A stretch of 64,000 nt of DNA from Candidatus Melainabacteria bacterium (GCA_022009935.1 CP091731.1:1674001-1738000), one strand, 5' to 3'; positions 31,544 through 43,443 are shown, counted from the stretch's first letter. Made by a program: numbers and translations. Notes: generated by a model not told the origin, from the sequence alone.

Positions 31544-33015
31544 CTAAAATCCCATTCCTTTTATTATGTTTTTAATTATAGGAACAAGATTTTCATATAT
31601 TTTTCCTAATTCTTTTAGCAGAATTTTGATTTAGGACAACCCTACCATATTCTATAATACCACGTCTGCCTATTTCTTGTTTTATCAAGTTATTTATATG
31701 ATTATCACGCACAAGTGTTTTCATTATTGGTTTGATTTCATCTCGTATTAAATCATCTTGTGATTTACTTGACACCCCTACCACATCTTTTGTAACAAGT
31801 GAAAATAAAGAACCTTTTATTATATTTTCTAAAGTCTTATCATCCATATTTCCTTTAGATTCAATTGCATGTTGAGCAACTTGTGGTATTACAATTTCAA
31901 GCCCTCTTGCCGCATAGTTTGTTGCATCAGATTGAATAATTTCATTTGCTTCTTTTATAAAAAAACCGACTCCTTTGGGCATATTCCGTACCATATCAGC
32001 TCCCAAAGTTTTTGCTGCAGATTCCTGAAGATTTTAAAGCACGATGGTCTAAATCAAGATTACTTTCAAAACCTTTTTCAAGTTCTGAAAATACCTTATA
32101 TGCTATAACTTCAAAAATTTTATCAGTAACATTCATTTTACCATTTTCATAATCTTTAACAAATGCCCATCCCATAGACTCACAAAGTGTTGCAGATAAA
32201 GCTCCATTACCGGCACGAACAGCACCTGAAACAGCAACATTACCGGCTCCGGCCGTTGTCATTGCGGCTGCTATATGTGCACCAAAACCGACACATTCCA
32301 TATTCCTTGTAATATATTCATTCCGACAGTTGCCCCAGAAGCAAAATGTTTTCCGGCATGTATCATTCCGGCAACAGGATCGGCATCAAGTGTATCAATC
32401 AATCCTGCAAACATGCCCATTTCTGCAGTAATCAAGAAAGGTAAATCTGCTTTTGCCATACATAATTCTCCCATGGCCGCAGAAATTCCTGCACAAATTA
32501 AAGCTGTTGTGTGTATGATTTTATGACAATTACTTTTTTGTGAGCTTGTTAAATACTTTTTTCCGCCAAAAGATACTTCATTCTTGTTTTTAACATTAGT
32601 TTTATTTTCCGCTTCATCAACACTTAGAACTTCATCTATTTGCTCAATTGTTTCTTTTATATTTTCAACACTTGTTCCATTTTTTTCATAACTATTCTTT
32701 AAACCACTATTTATAAATTTTAACTCATCAACATAAGCGGCTTTTATAAGTTTTAATAATCCTATTCCTTTATCATGTTCATTTAATTTTGATGAATTTT
32801 TTATAAAATCATATATTTTTTTTAGAATGCTCCAGCCTTATTTTATTAGCATTTGCAACATCAGTAAACTTTACAGGATAAAACTTTGAGTCTAAGACAA
32901 GACTGTTTGTAGATTTTCCAAAATTTTGATTTAAATTTGGATTTTGTTCTTTTTGTTTTGGATTACTTTTTAAAGCCTGTATTTCATTTCCATAATTCAC
33001 TGCATTCACTCTCAT
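31544..33015 (-). CDS. uncharacterised protein with F-G motifs and hydrophobic core, about 490 aa (frameshifted)
   Basis: Starts MRVNAVNYGNEIQALKSNPK and reaches NLNQNFGKSTN near residue 32. A helical region (YDFIKNSSKLNEHDKGIG onward) leads to KNEVSFGGKKYLTSS. Gly/Ala-rich hydrophobic stretches follow: TALICAGISAAMGELCMAKA, FASGATVGMNILQGIW and AAAMTTAGAGNVAVSGAVRA, which could enter a membrane. The C-terminal third is helical and ends LLKELGKIYENL and onward. Ribosome site AGGAGG before the ATG at 33015. Indels near 32810, 32560, 32300, 32025 and 31610. First gene of a three-gene unit. Family not recognised. Confidence 0.55.
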
Positions 33016-33121
33016 CTTTTTCCTCCTATTTTATTTAGCAAATAAATATTTATACTCATATAAAAACTGTAAAAAAATAATTTGCTAGTTTAAAATGGAA
33101 TATTAAGAAGTTTTTACAAAT

Positions 33122-34460
33122 CTAAATATCGACATTTCGCATCATATCGATTAAGGTATCGATAGTTGTTTGCATAGTAACAGAATCAGTTGTGCGTTGT
33201 TGAAGAAAAGCGTTTACTTTGGGAATCATTTCAATGGCTGTGTCAAGTTTTGGGTTTGAGCCCGGTGTATACATACCTACATCAATCAAGTCTTTATTTT
33301 CACGATACATAGCAAGAATTTTTCTCAATTTATAAGCAGCTTCTTTTTGTTCATTTGAAACAATAGCTGTAAACAAACGAGAAATGCTTCCCAAAATATC
33401 AATTGCAGGGTAATGGTTCATTTCTGCGACTTTACGGGATAAAAATACGTGACCGTCGACAATCCCTCGAACTGTATCAACAACAGGGTCATTAATATCA
33501 TCACCTTCCATAAGAACAGTGTAGAACGCTGTAATTGAACCTTTTTCACTGTTGCCTGTCCGTTCTAAAACTTTTTGAAGCCAAGAAAATATAGATGGTG
33601 GATATCCTTTCATCGTTGGCGGTTCACCAATAGAAAGTCCTACTTCCCTTCCGGCCATAGCGCAACGTGTAACAGTGTCAGTCATAAGAAAGACTTTTTT
33701 ACCTTGGTCACGAAAATGCTCACATACTGCAGTTGCTGTAAGAAGGCATTTCATACGAATTAACGGTGGTTGGTCACCTGTTGAACAAACAAGAACTGAT
33801 TTTTTCATCCCCTCAGGTCCAAGTGCATCCTCAACAAATTCTTTAACTTCCCGTCCACGTTCTCCAATCAGTGCAATGACGTTTATGTCGGCATCAGAGT
33901 TTCGCGCAATCATACCAAGAAGCGTACTTTTTCCTACACCTGAACCGGCAAACAAGCCCATACGTTGTCCGCAACCAAAAGTTAATGTAGAATCAATAGC
34001 ACGTACACCTGTTGAGAACATATCTTTTTATAATAGGACGCTCAAAAGCCCCCGGCGGGTCATTGTCAACTTTTATCCATTTTGCATTGGTTGTATCAAG
34101 TGGCTTATTGTCAATAGGCTCTCCAAGTGGGTTTATAAGTCTGCCAAGAAGAAAATCACCAACAGGTATCATGATAGGGCGTCCTGTTGAGGTGACAAGG
34201 CTGCCTTGTCCTATTCCGGCACCATCGTATAAAAGCATAAGTTGAGCTGCTTCACCTTTAAAGGCAACAACTTCTGCTGCTTTTTTTGTCCCTCATCTGT
34301 TTCTATGTAACACAAATCACCTATTTTTAGTCCCGGTAATTTTACATCAACCGTCAAACCTAACAACTTTGAAACCGTACCTTTGAAGCTATACAATTTA
34401 ACATTATCCAAAGTACTTTTTAACACTGTTTTTTAAACTTTCAACTTCATTTTGTTTCAT
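33122..34460 (-). CDS. fliI: FliI/YscN-type export ATPase (frameshifted)
   Basis: About 446 aa, the normal size for the ATPase of flagellar or type III secretion export. GLFAGSGVGKSTLLGMIARN is the Walker A region, KVFLMTDTVTRCAMAGREVG the Walker B region, and GEPPTMKGYPPSIFSWLQKV is specific to FliI/YscN rather than F1 beta. MNHYPAIDILGSISRL follows. The N-terminal beta barrel is recognisable (GTVSKLLGLTVDVKLPGLKI). Start near 34460 (MKQNEVESLKNS). Indels near 34430, 34285 and 34025. No other flagellar or secretion gene occurs within the window. It may be a remnant or part of a dispersed system. Confidence 0.85.
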
Positions 34461-34483
34461 ACAATAAAGGTCGTTCCTATATT

Positions 34484-35961
34484 TTATACCCGACCATACA
34501 GGTCAGATAAACGTACTATATCATTTTCATCTAAAATATCGCCTTTTTTGAACTTCAAGAATTTTTAAAGGTTTATTTGTCGGATTTTGAAGTGAATGAG
34601 TTTCTTTTATTTTTATATCAATACTTTCACCGGGTGTTAAGTTATATTCTATATTATCTTTTACAACAATGGCATTTCCTTCCAAAACAACCCAGTGTTC
34701 ACTTCTATGAAAATGATACTGAAGGCTTAATTTTGCGTGTGGATTAACACAAATACATTTTGTCAAAAATCCTTCACCCTCTTGAAGTACAGAATAATAT
34801 CCCCAAGGTCGATAAACAGTTTTATGAACTTTATGTGTTTCATCATTTATATCTTTTAACTTTTCGTATATTTTTTTGACTTCATTTGATTTTGACTTAT
34901 CACAAACAAGAAGTGCATCTTCTGTTTCGACGATACAAGTGTTGTTTAAACCTATTGTCGTAACAAGCTTTGATGTAGCATATACAAACGAATCTTTTGA
35001 GCCTATATCTATTACATTGCCCAAAAAACAATTATTATTTTCATCTTTCTTAGAATTTTCATAAATTGCTTCCCAAGAGCCTAAATCCATCCAATCACAT
35101 TCAAGTTCAAACATGACCGTTTTTTTTGATTTTTCGATTAATGCATAATCTATTGAAATGTTTGGTAAGTTTTCAAAAACATTATATTGTATATTTGGAG
35201 AATTATTTTCTTCAACTTGAGCTTTTTCCAGTATGTCAAAAATTTCATTTGAATGTTTTTTTCATTTCAGATTTGAACACAGAAGCTTTGAACATATACA
35301 TTCCGCTATTAATATAACAATTTTTTTCTTTGATTAACTCATTACAAGTATTTATGTCAGGTTTTTCAATAAATTCAACAACTTTTTAGCAGTTTCAACT
35401 TTTTCTGATAATTGTTTGTTATTTTTAACTTTTATATAACCAAGTCCTTCATCAGCTTTTTTAGGTTTTGTTCCAAACATCACAATATGACCTTCTGAAG
35501 CCAAATCAATTGCTTTATTAAATATTGAAGCAAAACTTTTAATATCATTAATTGTTGTATCAGATGCTGTTACAAAAATTATAGGGTCTTGATTTTTACG
35601 ACTTAAAAATTTGCATATATATTTTACCCCCAAAGTAATCGCCGCGGCAGTATTTTTTTGAAATAGGTTCTGTTATAATTTTATAATCGTTGTCTCTAAA
35701 ATATTTTTCTTTAAATGTTTCAAGCTGTGACTTTATACCACTTTGGTGTTTAATATTTGTAACCGTTAATATATTCTTATCGTCTATATTTAGAGTAAGA
35801 CGTTTAAAAGTATTTTGAAACAAGGTTTCATCTTTATCATTATTAAAGTTTTGAAGCTGTTTTGGATACATTTCACGACTCAAAGGCCATAAACGAGAGC
35901 CACTGCCACCTGCTAATATTAATCCATATATGTTATTGTTTTTTTCTTTATTACAAGTCAT
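34484..35961 (-). CDS. manC: mannose-1-phosphate guanylyltransferase / mannose-6-phosphate isomerase (frameshifted)
   Basis: Bifunctional enzyme that makes GDP-mannose for surface glycans. N-terminal IYGLILAGGSGSRLWPLSRE and YPKQL form the nucleotidyltransferase signature, and FVTASDTT and FECDWMDLGSWEAIY-type residues follow. The C-terminal cupin isomerase part has YRPWGYYSVL, AKLSLQYHFHRSEHWVVLEG and PGESIDI. About 492 aa. Indels near 35635, 35385, 35260, 35110 and 34555; the last hides the end GDILDENDIVRLSDLY. It diverges from the GT4 gene, and both probably serve one glycan pathway. Confidence 0.9.
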
Positions 35962-36095
35962 AAATTTGAACCCAAAAACACTACTAATCCTACAATTAAA
36001 TTATATATGAATTATTATAATATTGTCAAAAAACATAATATTATAAAATTTAATAATATATGTATAATTTTTTTTATTTAGGATATTATTAATTT

Positions 36096-37168
36096 ATGCA
36101 AAATATTGATTTGAAAAATAAAATAGCGTTTATTACTTCACTATATCAGGAAGATTGTTTTACATCAGGCGGGGTAAAATTAAATTATTTGTTGTTATAT
36201 TATTTGAAGGAAAAACAAGATTTTATTTTTGATGTTTATGCTAAAGAATATGCTAAAAATGTTTCTCTGCCTGATAAAATATATCCGTATAAGATGTTTA
36301 ATGAAACTATAGCTAAACAATATAAACTAGTGTTGTCTGAAAAGGGTATATTTGGCTCAGATGTTACTTATTTACACGACCACAGCAATAAATTCAGACA
36401 TAAGTTTATGTATAAAAAATGGTATTTTCGCCTGTATAAATTATTTTCACGAAGGAAGTATCTTAAAAGAAAAACTATTGATGAAAAAATTAAACAGAAT
36501 TTACAAAACACGAAAAAAATTATCGTTTCTTCAAAAGTGCTAAAAAATGATTGTATTCGTAATTATAAAATTGAAGCTTCTAAGATTTATATAGTTCCAC
36601 CTCCTTGTTGATTATCAACCCGGCAAGCAGGTTTTAAAAAATGAAAAATCATTTATATTTGGTTTAAGTGCTACAGGATTTGAGAGAAAGGGTGGGTATT
36701 TTTTATTAAAAGCAGTTAGAAAACTTAAGAAACAAAAGCATTTTGATTTTAAAGTTAAAATTATATTAAAGAAAAAGAATTTGTTTATAAAATTTTTGAC
36801 CTATTTTTATGGGATAGCTAATTATATAGAATTTGTACCTATTCAAAAAAACATGTGTGAATTTTATAATTCTATAGATTGTTTAGTTATGCCGTCTTTA
36901 CTTGAACCTTTTGGCATGGTTGCATCAGAAGCTATGATGAATTCTAAGCCTGTTATTGTTTCAAAAATTTCAGGTGTTTCAGATATTGTGAAAGATGGAT
37001 ACAATGGGCTTGTGACAAACAATTATAACCTTGATGAAAAAAATGAAACAAATGCTTGAAATGACAAACGAAGATTATCAAAAAATGTCTAAAAATGCAT
37101 ATAATTCGGTAAGTGATTTTACTTGTGAAAATTTTGCAAAAAAATACCTTGAAATTATATTCCAATAA
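36096..37168 (+). CDS. GT4-family glycosyltransferase (frameshifted)
   Basis: GT-B fold transferase of about 357 aa. The N-terminal domain begins IAFITSLYQEDCFTSGGVKL, containing the glycine-rich acceptor loop. The C-terminal domain reads FGLSATGFERKGGYFLLKAV, then VMPSLLEPFGMVASEAMMNS, with the EPFG...SEA donor-phosphate motif, and KPVIVSKISG. Indels near 36605 and 37035. It lies divergent to manC, so GDP-mannose or a related nucleotide sugar is a reasonable donor, but that is inference from position. Confidence 0.85.
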
Positions 37169-37242
37169 ATTACACTTTTTTAGGATGTTTTATTTTGTTT
37201 TATATTAGATAATAAAACCGTACAAAAAGGAGAAAGAAACAA

Positions 37243-37575
37243 ATGTTGATGTTGTTTTTACGATTTATCGGATTTGCTTTGATAATAATGTTTACTGCTT
37301 GGATAGTACCTGGGATTTCAGTTGAAAATTTCAAATGGGCATTTTTAGCAGCAGTTGTTATTTCACTTATAAATTTGTTTATCAAACCTGTTTTATTGTT
37401 TATCACGTTGCCTGTAAACATTCTTACGCTTGGGCTTTTTACATTGATAATAAATGCATTGTTGCTTATTTTTGCAGCATACCTTGTCCCGGGGTTTCAC
37501 GTTGACGGGTTTTTAAATGCACTTATCGGATCAATAATCATTTCATTGTTGACAGTTGGCTTAAATTTGCCTTAA
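37243..37575 (+). CDS. holin-superfamily-IV-like membrane protein
   Basis: 110 aa with four hydrophobic helices: FLRFIGFALIIMFTAWIVPG, FLAAVVISLINLFIKPVLLF, ILTLGLFTLIINALLLIFAA and LNALIGSIIISLLTVG. The pattern I-P-G-I between TM1 and TM2, and N-x-F-I-K-P-V, is typical of the DUF360/phage-holin-4-2 family that is widespread on bacterial chromosomes and not necessarily phage-related. The AAGGAGAAAG ribosome site precedes the ATG. The gene converges on the SulP gene only about 12 bp beyond. Function unknown. Confidence 0.8.
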   Translation: MLMLFLRFIGFALIIMFTAWIVPGISVENFKWAFLAAVVISLINLFIKPVLLFITLPVNILTLGLFTLIINALLLIFAAYLVPGFHVDGFLNALIGSIIISLLTVGLNLP

Positions 37576-37586
37576 AATTTTAACAT

Positions 37587-39131
37587 TTAATGGTTAAAAC
37601 CACTGTGTTTATGAAATTGATGCCATTGAAACTTAGGATATGTGTGTTTAATGCCATTCCAATCAATATTTATGATGTTGTTTCCGTTGTTTTGTGTTTT
37701 GTGTTGCTGTTCCCAATCTTTTATGTAATCAGCACAAGCGTGGTCAATGAAATATAATTTGTCAACGCAAATGTCAACATTTGTGTTATTTGGAATGCTT
37801 TCAAAAATATTAATTAAACTTGGAAGTTGTAAAAATGTAATGTTACCACGAAGACATATCACCATTTTGTTTTGAGTTTTTAAATAGTGTTTGTGAATGT
37901 TTGTTTTCAAAACTTTGTATGCATTTTTTATAAACGCACAAGCAAAGCCAATCAATATGCCTTCAAAAAAGATTTGTGAAAAGAATTGCAAAAAAGAGTG
38001 ATAATATAAATAATAAACTCACCTTTGCTTAATGAATATAGATATTTTGCAGCTTTAACATCAATCAAAGTAAAACCTGTGTAAACAAGTATTCCTGCAA
38101 GTGAAGCTGTTGGAATATAATTTAAAACTTGAGGAAAACATACAACAAAAGTAAAATCCAAAAACCGTGAAGAATTGGTGATAATCGTGTTTGAGCGTTT
38201 GCGTTTATATTGGCAACCGAACGGACAATGACACCAGTGATTGGCAAACCGCCAATTATTCCGACAATTGAATTGCCGACACCTTGTGCTATTATTTCTT
38301 TGTTGTAATTTGTTTTTGAACGCGGTTCCATTTTGTCTATGGCCGTTGATGTCAAAAGTGTTTCTGCACTTGCTATAAATGTTATTACTAACGCCATTAT
38401 CAGAATTTTGGTGTTAAAAATTTGTGGAATTTGACTGAAATTTAAAAAAAGTAATACCGCTTAGAAAATTGCTATCCATTTTAATATAGTTTATATCAAA
38501 ATGAAAAATATTAGCTATTAAAGAAGCAGATAAAACCGCCACCAAAGCTGAAGGAATGATTTTGAGCTTGGGTGTTCTTAATGATTTCCACAAAACAATG
38601 CAACTTATTGTCCAAATGCCTATTATGCAAGCTTGCTGGTGTGTTGACCAGTCTATCGGGACAATTGATTTATAAATTACATCCCACAAAGTTGATAAAT
38701 TTGCCCAAAAATTGCTTAAAGGTGTTGAATCTAACATAATGTGAAATTGTGATAAAAAAGATTGATATCCCTATTCCTGACAACATCCCTTGAATGATAG
38801 CTGGGGAAATGGCTCTAAAGTAATTTCCCAGTTGAAACAAGCCAAAAGCAATTTGGATAAGACCTGCAATAAAAATAGTTAAAAACAAAGCTTGGGTTCC
38901 CATGTTTGTAATTATATCTGCAACTATCAAAATTAAACCGGCTGCAGGACCTGAAACTTGAAAAGAACCACCGGATAACGCTCCTACAACAATACCGCCT
39001 ATTATGCCTGAAATTAAACCACAATAAATAGGTAAACCGCAAGCTATTGAAAGACCTATTGCTAGTGGCAATGCGACTAAAAATACTATTATGGATGCAA
39101 AAAAATCCTTTTTTAGGGATGTTATATTCAT
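37587..39131 (-). CDS. SulP-family anion transporter (frameshifted)
   Basis: SLC26/SulP permease of about 515 aa. MNITSLKKDFFASIIVFLVA and LPLAIGLSIACGLPIYCGLI open the first repeat, with SFQVSGPAAGLILIVADII after it. The hallmark of the second half is FIASAETLLTSTAIDKM and VGIIGGLPITGVIVRS. The STAS domain reads VICLRGNITFLQLPSLINIF with DKLYFIDHACADYI. Indels near 38735, 38400, 38140 and 37985. Start 39131 after GGAGAAA. Members carry sulfate or bicarbonate. A carbonic anhydrase gene exists at 3.7 kb, but substrate cannot be set from sequence alone. Confidence 0.85.
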
Positions 39132-39287
39132 TGTTATATTTCTCCAAAATTTCAAGTGTTAAAATTATAATGTTCGAAGTGTTTTTTTGAGATAGTTCAA
39201 ATATATCAAACAGAAAAATTTATTTCAAGAATTTGTTAAGGAATTATTAATATTTTTTATGATATAATTATTAAAAAGGAATTTTTC

Positions 39288-39890
39288 ATGTGTTTGATTG
39301 AAACAAAAAATGAATTAGTAGAAATTATAAAAAAACTTGGAGAAAATAAACTTTTGCCCGGAACAAGCGGTAATGTTTCAATTCGTTATAAAGAAAACCA
39401 AATTCTTTTGACAGCTTCCGGTTCTTCAAGTGCTTTTATAACTTGTGATGATATAATTTTGACGGATTTTGAAGGAAATCTTCTTGAAAAAACAGCCAAA
39501 CATCCAACTTCTGAAATTGGTATTCATACACTTATTTATAAAAAACGACCTGATATAAATGCCATTATTCACTCGCATTCAAGTGCATTAAGTGCGTTTG
39601 CTGTTGTACATAAACCTTTGCGACATATTTTAGCTGAAAATATTTATTATTTTAAAATATACCATTTGTGCCATATTTTCAGCCAGGCTCTTATGAGCTT
39701 GCATCAAATACGGCAGTTTGTTTTGAAAATAAAGATGTTAACGCTTGTTTTTTGTCAAACCACGGTTTTGTCTTAGGGGCTAAAAAATATAAAAGAAGCT
39801 TTTAATTTATCTCTTATGGCTGAAAATGTTGCACAAATTGAACTTAATGCTCAACTTCTTGGCAATCTTAAAACTCTTGATGAGTTTTGA
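39288..39890 (+). CDS. class II aldolase/adducin-family protein (frameshifted)
   Basis: About 200 aa. GNKLLPGTSGNVSIRY-like opening (LPGTSGNVSIR), LLTASGSSSAFIT and KHPTSEIGIHTLIY are typical of FucA/AraD aldolases. HSHSSALSAFAV supplies two Zn-binding His, and LSNHGFVLGAKNI a third. Ligands and length suggest a sugar-phosphate aldolase or epimerase such as fuculose-1-phosphate aldolase or the methylthioribulose-1-phosphate dehydratase type. Indels near 39655 and 39778. Start 39288 after AAAAAGGA. The tail overlaps the convergent HNH gene by about 40 bp as read, possibly a misread end. Confidence 0.78.
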
Positions 39891-41652
39891 GAAAATATAG
39901 ATTTGAAAAACTGTCCGATAGGTTTTATGTATTTTTTCGAAAAAGAAAGTTTTTCAACTTCTTTTTCTTCTGATTGAGATGCATTTTCAATTTCATTCAT
40001 CAAATTTGCCCAAGATGAAAGCCCTATATTTATTTCACCACCTGTTTCTCGGTATATCGTTTTTGAAATAACCGGTGGATAATATTTTAATATACAGTAT
40101 TGATTATACAAATATTTAATTTCTTTGACAAATGTAGAATGTTTTTCATCTGACAAATCAAGTTTGTTAAACAACATTTCATCAAGCTCATCTTTTGTCA
40201 TAACTTTGTCTAAAATTTTAGAATTTAAAATATTTTTTATTTCTTCTAACACCGGCTTTGAACTTAAATCTTCGTCCTTTTTTATTTGTTCATTATAATA
40301 TATTTTAAAATCAGTTATATTTTTTCTTTTTTATTGGCAAAATTTCAATTTCTTTTATCAAAGAATTTCTTAAACGCATATTTTTGACATTATATTTATC
40401 AAATATACTATAAAGTTTTTTGCAAAAGACATCTTTGTTAAAAGAGTTGTTTTGTTCGTCATTATCAATACTATTAAAAAATTCTTTCATCAATTTATGT
40501 TTGTTTTCAAAGAAAAATAAAATTTCATTTAAATTAAATTTAATAAAAGCACCATAACTTCTTAGAGATTTTGAAAGTTTTTCATCAGACTTTATAAGAT
40601 TGACAATAGCATTAATATTGTCGATTGTATTTTTTGACCAAAATTTTCGCTTATACTATTTATATAAGTTTTAAAGTCTGTATTACCGCGTCTTCCGTTG
40701 CAATTTTGATGTTCAAAGATGAAATTTCGAGGAGAATTAAACTTGCGATTAATAATTTGTGCATTTTCGCTTTGAGGCATATTTTTTCATGAGTTTTTTT
40801 CCATCACTATGAGGTCGTATATGTTCAACCGAAACATCGTCTTTCAACGCAATTCCACAACAACAACAGGGAAGTTTCCTTATATCAAGAAAATTATTAA
40901 ATGTCCCTTTAAATATTGAGGTCATTGTTGAAATATTTGTCCACAAGTAATCTATTTCATCTTTGTGTTCACTTATCTTTTCAATATTATATCTTCGTTG
41001 TCATAAACTTGCCCATTTGCGTTAGCAAGCGAAAGTTTTTTTGTTTATTGCAATATTTATAAAAAATTTTGTTGCTTTTATCCATAAAATTTTCTGACAA
41101 TTTGTCACAATAAGATCCATATTTTTTTTCTCTTGTGTCATTATCCAAGGATACATACTTAAAAATAATATCTTTAGATTTATTATTCAAAATACGAAAA
41201 TCATTAGTAAGTAAGGTATAAAAATAATTTTGATAATCTAAATCACAAAGTAAATCTTTGTTTATAAGTGCATAATTTAAAATTTGTTCAGATAATAAGT
41301 TTGCATAAGTTTTTATATCATTTGATGATAATTTTATTTGGGTTAAACTTTCATCAGATGAACTGCCACAGGAGTAATCACAAGATGGATTGTAATATCT
41401 GTCTTCACTGCTATCTATTGGTGTTACGGCAATGGGCTCACAAAAATTAAAATTTTCTATTTGTTTACCTTCGCGATAATGATTGCATTTTATATCACCG
41501 GAAGGCAATATTTGATAATCACTTCGAGAAACTTGCAATTCAATCTTTGTTTTACTGCTTTCATTCTTAGAATTAACACTAAAAGAGGCGGATTTCTTCT
41601 TTCTTCCTTTAAAGGATGCACTGTTGTTTAAATTAATTTGACCAATTTTCAT
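39851..41652 (-). CDS. HNH-domain protein with F-x-G N-terminus, about 600 aa (frameshifted)
   Basis: Begins MKIGQINLNNSASFKGRKKK, then a low-complexity Ser/Asn/Lys region and a long helical part. The central region has LPCCCCGIALKDDVSVEHIR followed by PHSDG, and about 40 residues later NFIFEHQNCNGRRGNTDF. This C-x-x-C...H-I-x-P...H-x-x-C-N layout is that of HNH endonuclease zinc fingers. A helical C-terminus with Lys/Glu repeats ends near 39851. Indels near 40985, 40790, 40645, 40320 and 40255. The role could be DNA cleavage in defence, competition or repair; nothing nearby decides it. Confidence 0.6.
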
Positions 41653-41745
41653 ACTTCTTAAGACACAAATAATAATTTATTATCATAATAATATAGTATT
41701 TTGTAGTTTTTGTCAATTATATAATAGATTATATAAACAAAGGTA

Positions 41746-41787
41746 TAAAAAACCGCCGACTTGTTTTATTAAAACAAGTCGGCGGTT
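41746..41787 (-). terminator. strong terminator of tpiA
   Basis: A 17-bp perfect stem, AACCGCCGACTTGTTTT with its complement (41751-41787), and a 3-nt loop. A U-run follows on the minus strand (complement of 41746-41750). Confidence 0.88.
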
Positions 41788-41807
41788 ATAAAATATTAGA
41801 TAAAAAG

Positions 41808-42587
41808 TTATTTTTTAGCGCCTAAAACGATGTCAACAAAGCTTTGAGCTTTCAAGCTTGCCCCACCAACCAAAGCACCGTCGATGTCTGATTGAGCCAT
41901 TTGTTCTTTAATTGTTTCAGGTTTAACGCTTCCGCCATACAAAATGCGAACAGCTTGAGCTGTAGCTTCATCAGACAATTCTTTAATAGTATTTCTGATT
42001 TCTTTAATAGTTCTGTTTGCTTCAACAGCATCACAAGTTTTGCCAGTTCCAATAGCCCAAATTGGTTCATATGCAACAACTGACTTTGCAATTTCTTCTT
42101 TTGATAAACCGTTTAAAGCAGCTTTAATTTGAGAAGCAAGATGAGCATCTGTTTCATTATTTTCACGTTGTTCAAGACTTTCACCACAGCAAATAATAGG
42201 AATTAAGCCGTTATTCAAAATCGCTTTTGCTTTTTTGTTAATTAATTCATCAGTTTCGTTGAAATAACCACGACGTTCAGAGTGACCTATAATAATGTAA
42301 GAACATCCTACATCTTTCAACATTTGAACTGATTCTTCACCGGTGAAGGCACCTTTTTCTTCAAAATAGCAGTTTTGAGCACTCAAATTTACTTTGCCAC
42401 AACCGCATTTGCTTATTGCTTCATTAACACTATAAAGTGATGTATAAACAGGTGCAACGATAACTGTTGGAAGACTTTTTGCATCTTCATCGCTTAATGT
42501 GTTCATAATTTCTTCAACCAAAGAAACAGAATCACTTACAAGGTTATGCATTTTCCAGTTGCCTGCAATAATTGGACGTCTTGTCAT
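41808..42587 (-). CDS. tpiA: triosephosphate isomerase
   Basis: Glycolytic isomerase, 259 aa, complete and unbroken. RPIIAGNWKMHN carries the substrate-binding Asn10 and Lys12. YIIIGHSERRGYF has the catalytic His, SVVAYEPIWAIGTGKT the catalytic Glu and flexible loop 6, and RILYGGSVKPETI the phosphate loop. The AGGAG ribosome site precedes the ATG at 42587. Single-gene unit with its own strong terminator. The good codon use and lack of indels suggest high expression. Confidence 0.97.
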   Translation of the reverse strand: MTRRPIIAGNWKMHNLVSDSVSLVEEIMNTLSDEDAKSLPTVIVAPVYTSLYSVNEAISKCGCGKVNLSAQNCYFEEKGAFTGEESVQMLKDVGCSYIIIGHSERRGYFNETDELINKKAKAILNNGLIPIICCGESLEQRENNETDAHLASQIKAALNGLSKEEIAKSVVAYEPIWAIGTGKTCDAVEANRTIKEIRNTIKELSDEATAQAVRILYGGSVKPETIKEQMAQSDIDGALVGGASLKAQSFVDIVLGAKK

Positions 42588-42830
42588 TTTATTTTCTCCT
42601 CATTACTTTTTGACTACATCTAAATTTTAGTTAAAAAATGCTAATAAATCAACAATATGTCTTAATTTATAACATATTAGACTAAACAGGATTTTTTTAT
42701 AACATTTACGCTTGTTGGGGCGAATAAAGTTTTTCATCAATAATTAAGTCAAAAGTATAATACTTTTTTACCTGACTGTTTAACGCTTTATTTTTTATTT
42801 TACGATATTTTAATTTTGAGGAAATTATAA

Positions 42831-43443
42831 ATGTTCAGACAAAAAATACAAAAGTTTAAATATGTCAAAATTAATAGAACTTGCTCAAAGTGATGACAAA
42901 AAGCAATTGAAGAGCTTATTAAACGTATTCAAAACTCAATTTATGCAACAATTTTTTATTTAGATCCTAAAAAGGAAAATATTAACGACTTTACGCAAGA
43001 AGTTTTGCTTCGTGTTGCAAAAAATATAAAAGTTTAAAAATCCAAAATTGTTTAAATCTTGGCTAAATCAAATAATAACAAATAAATTTTATGATGATAT
43101 GAGAAAAAAATATCGTGAACCAAATATCATCTCAATTGATGCTAATTATGATGATAAAGACACAAATGTCAGTAATATAAATATAACAAATCCAATGCAA
43201 TTGGAAGATTACCATCCAAGACCCTTGGAGCATACACTGACAATGGAATTAAATGATTTAATAAAAAAATCAATACACAAATTGCCCGACCAATTTCGTT
43301 TGGCACTGGTTTTGAGAGAATTTCAAGGCTTAAGTTATGAAGAAATTGCAAAATTGACAAATGTAAATGTAGGTACCGTAAAATCAAGAATTTCACGTGC
43401 CAGAAACAAACTTCAGGAATATTTAAAAGGATATGTAGCATAA
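42831..43443 (+). CDS. ECF-type RNA polymerase sigma factor (frameshifted)
   Basis: About 200 aa. The region-2 part reads AIEELIKRIQNSIYATIFYL, then INDFTQEVLLRVAKNIK. Region 4 reads IHKLPDQFRLALVLREFQGL, SYEEIAKLTNVNVGTVKSRI and SRARNKLQEYL, the usual helix-turn-helix of ECF sigma factors. The GAGGAAAT ribosome site favours the ATG at 42831; indels near 42857, 42902 and 43036 follow. It is directly followed by an anti-sigma gene, so it is probably held inactive at the membrane until a signal arrives. Confidence 0.88.

Noticed and set aside
33575..34245. Plus-strand frames inside fliI
   Set aside because: Antisense of conserved FliI motifs, no ribosome sites.
37243..37575. Prophage signal from a holin-like gene
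   Set aside because: The family is a common chromosomal membrane protein, and no phage structural, lysis or integrase gene is nearby.
3689..39131. Carbonic anhydrase and SulP as a linked bicarbonate-uptake pair
   Set aside because: They are 34 kb apart with no shared regulation seen.
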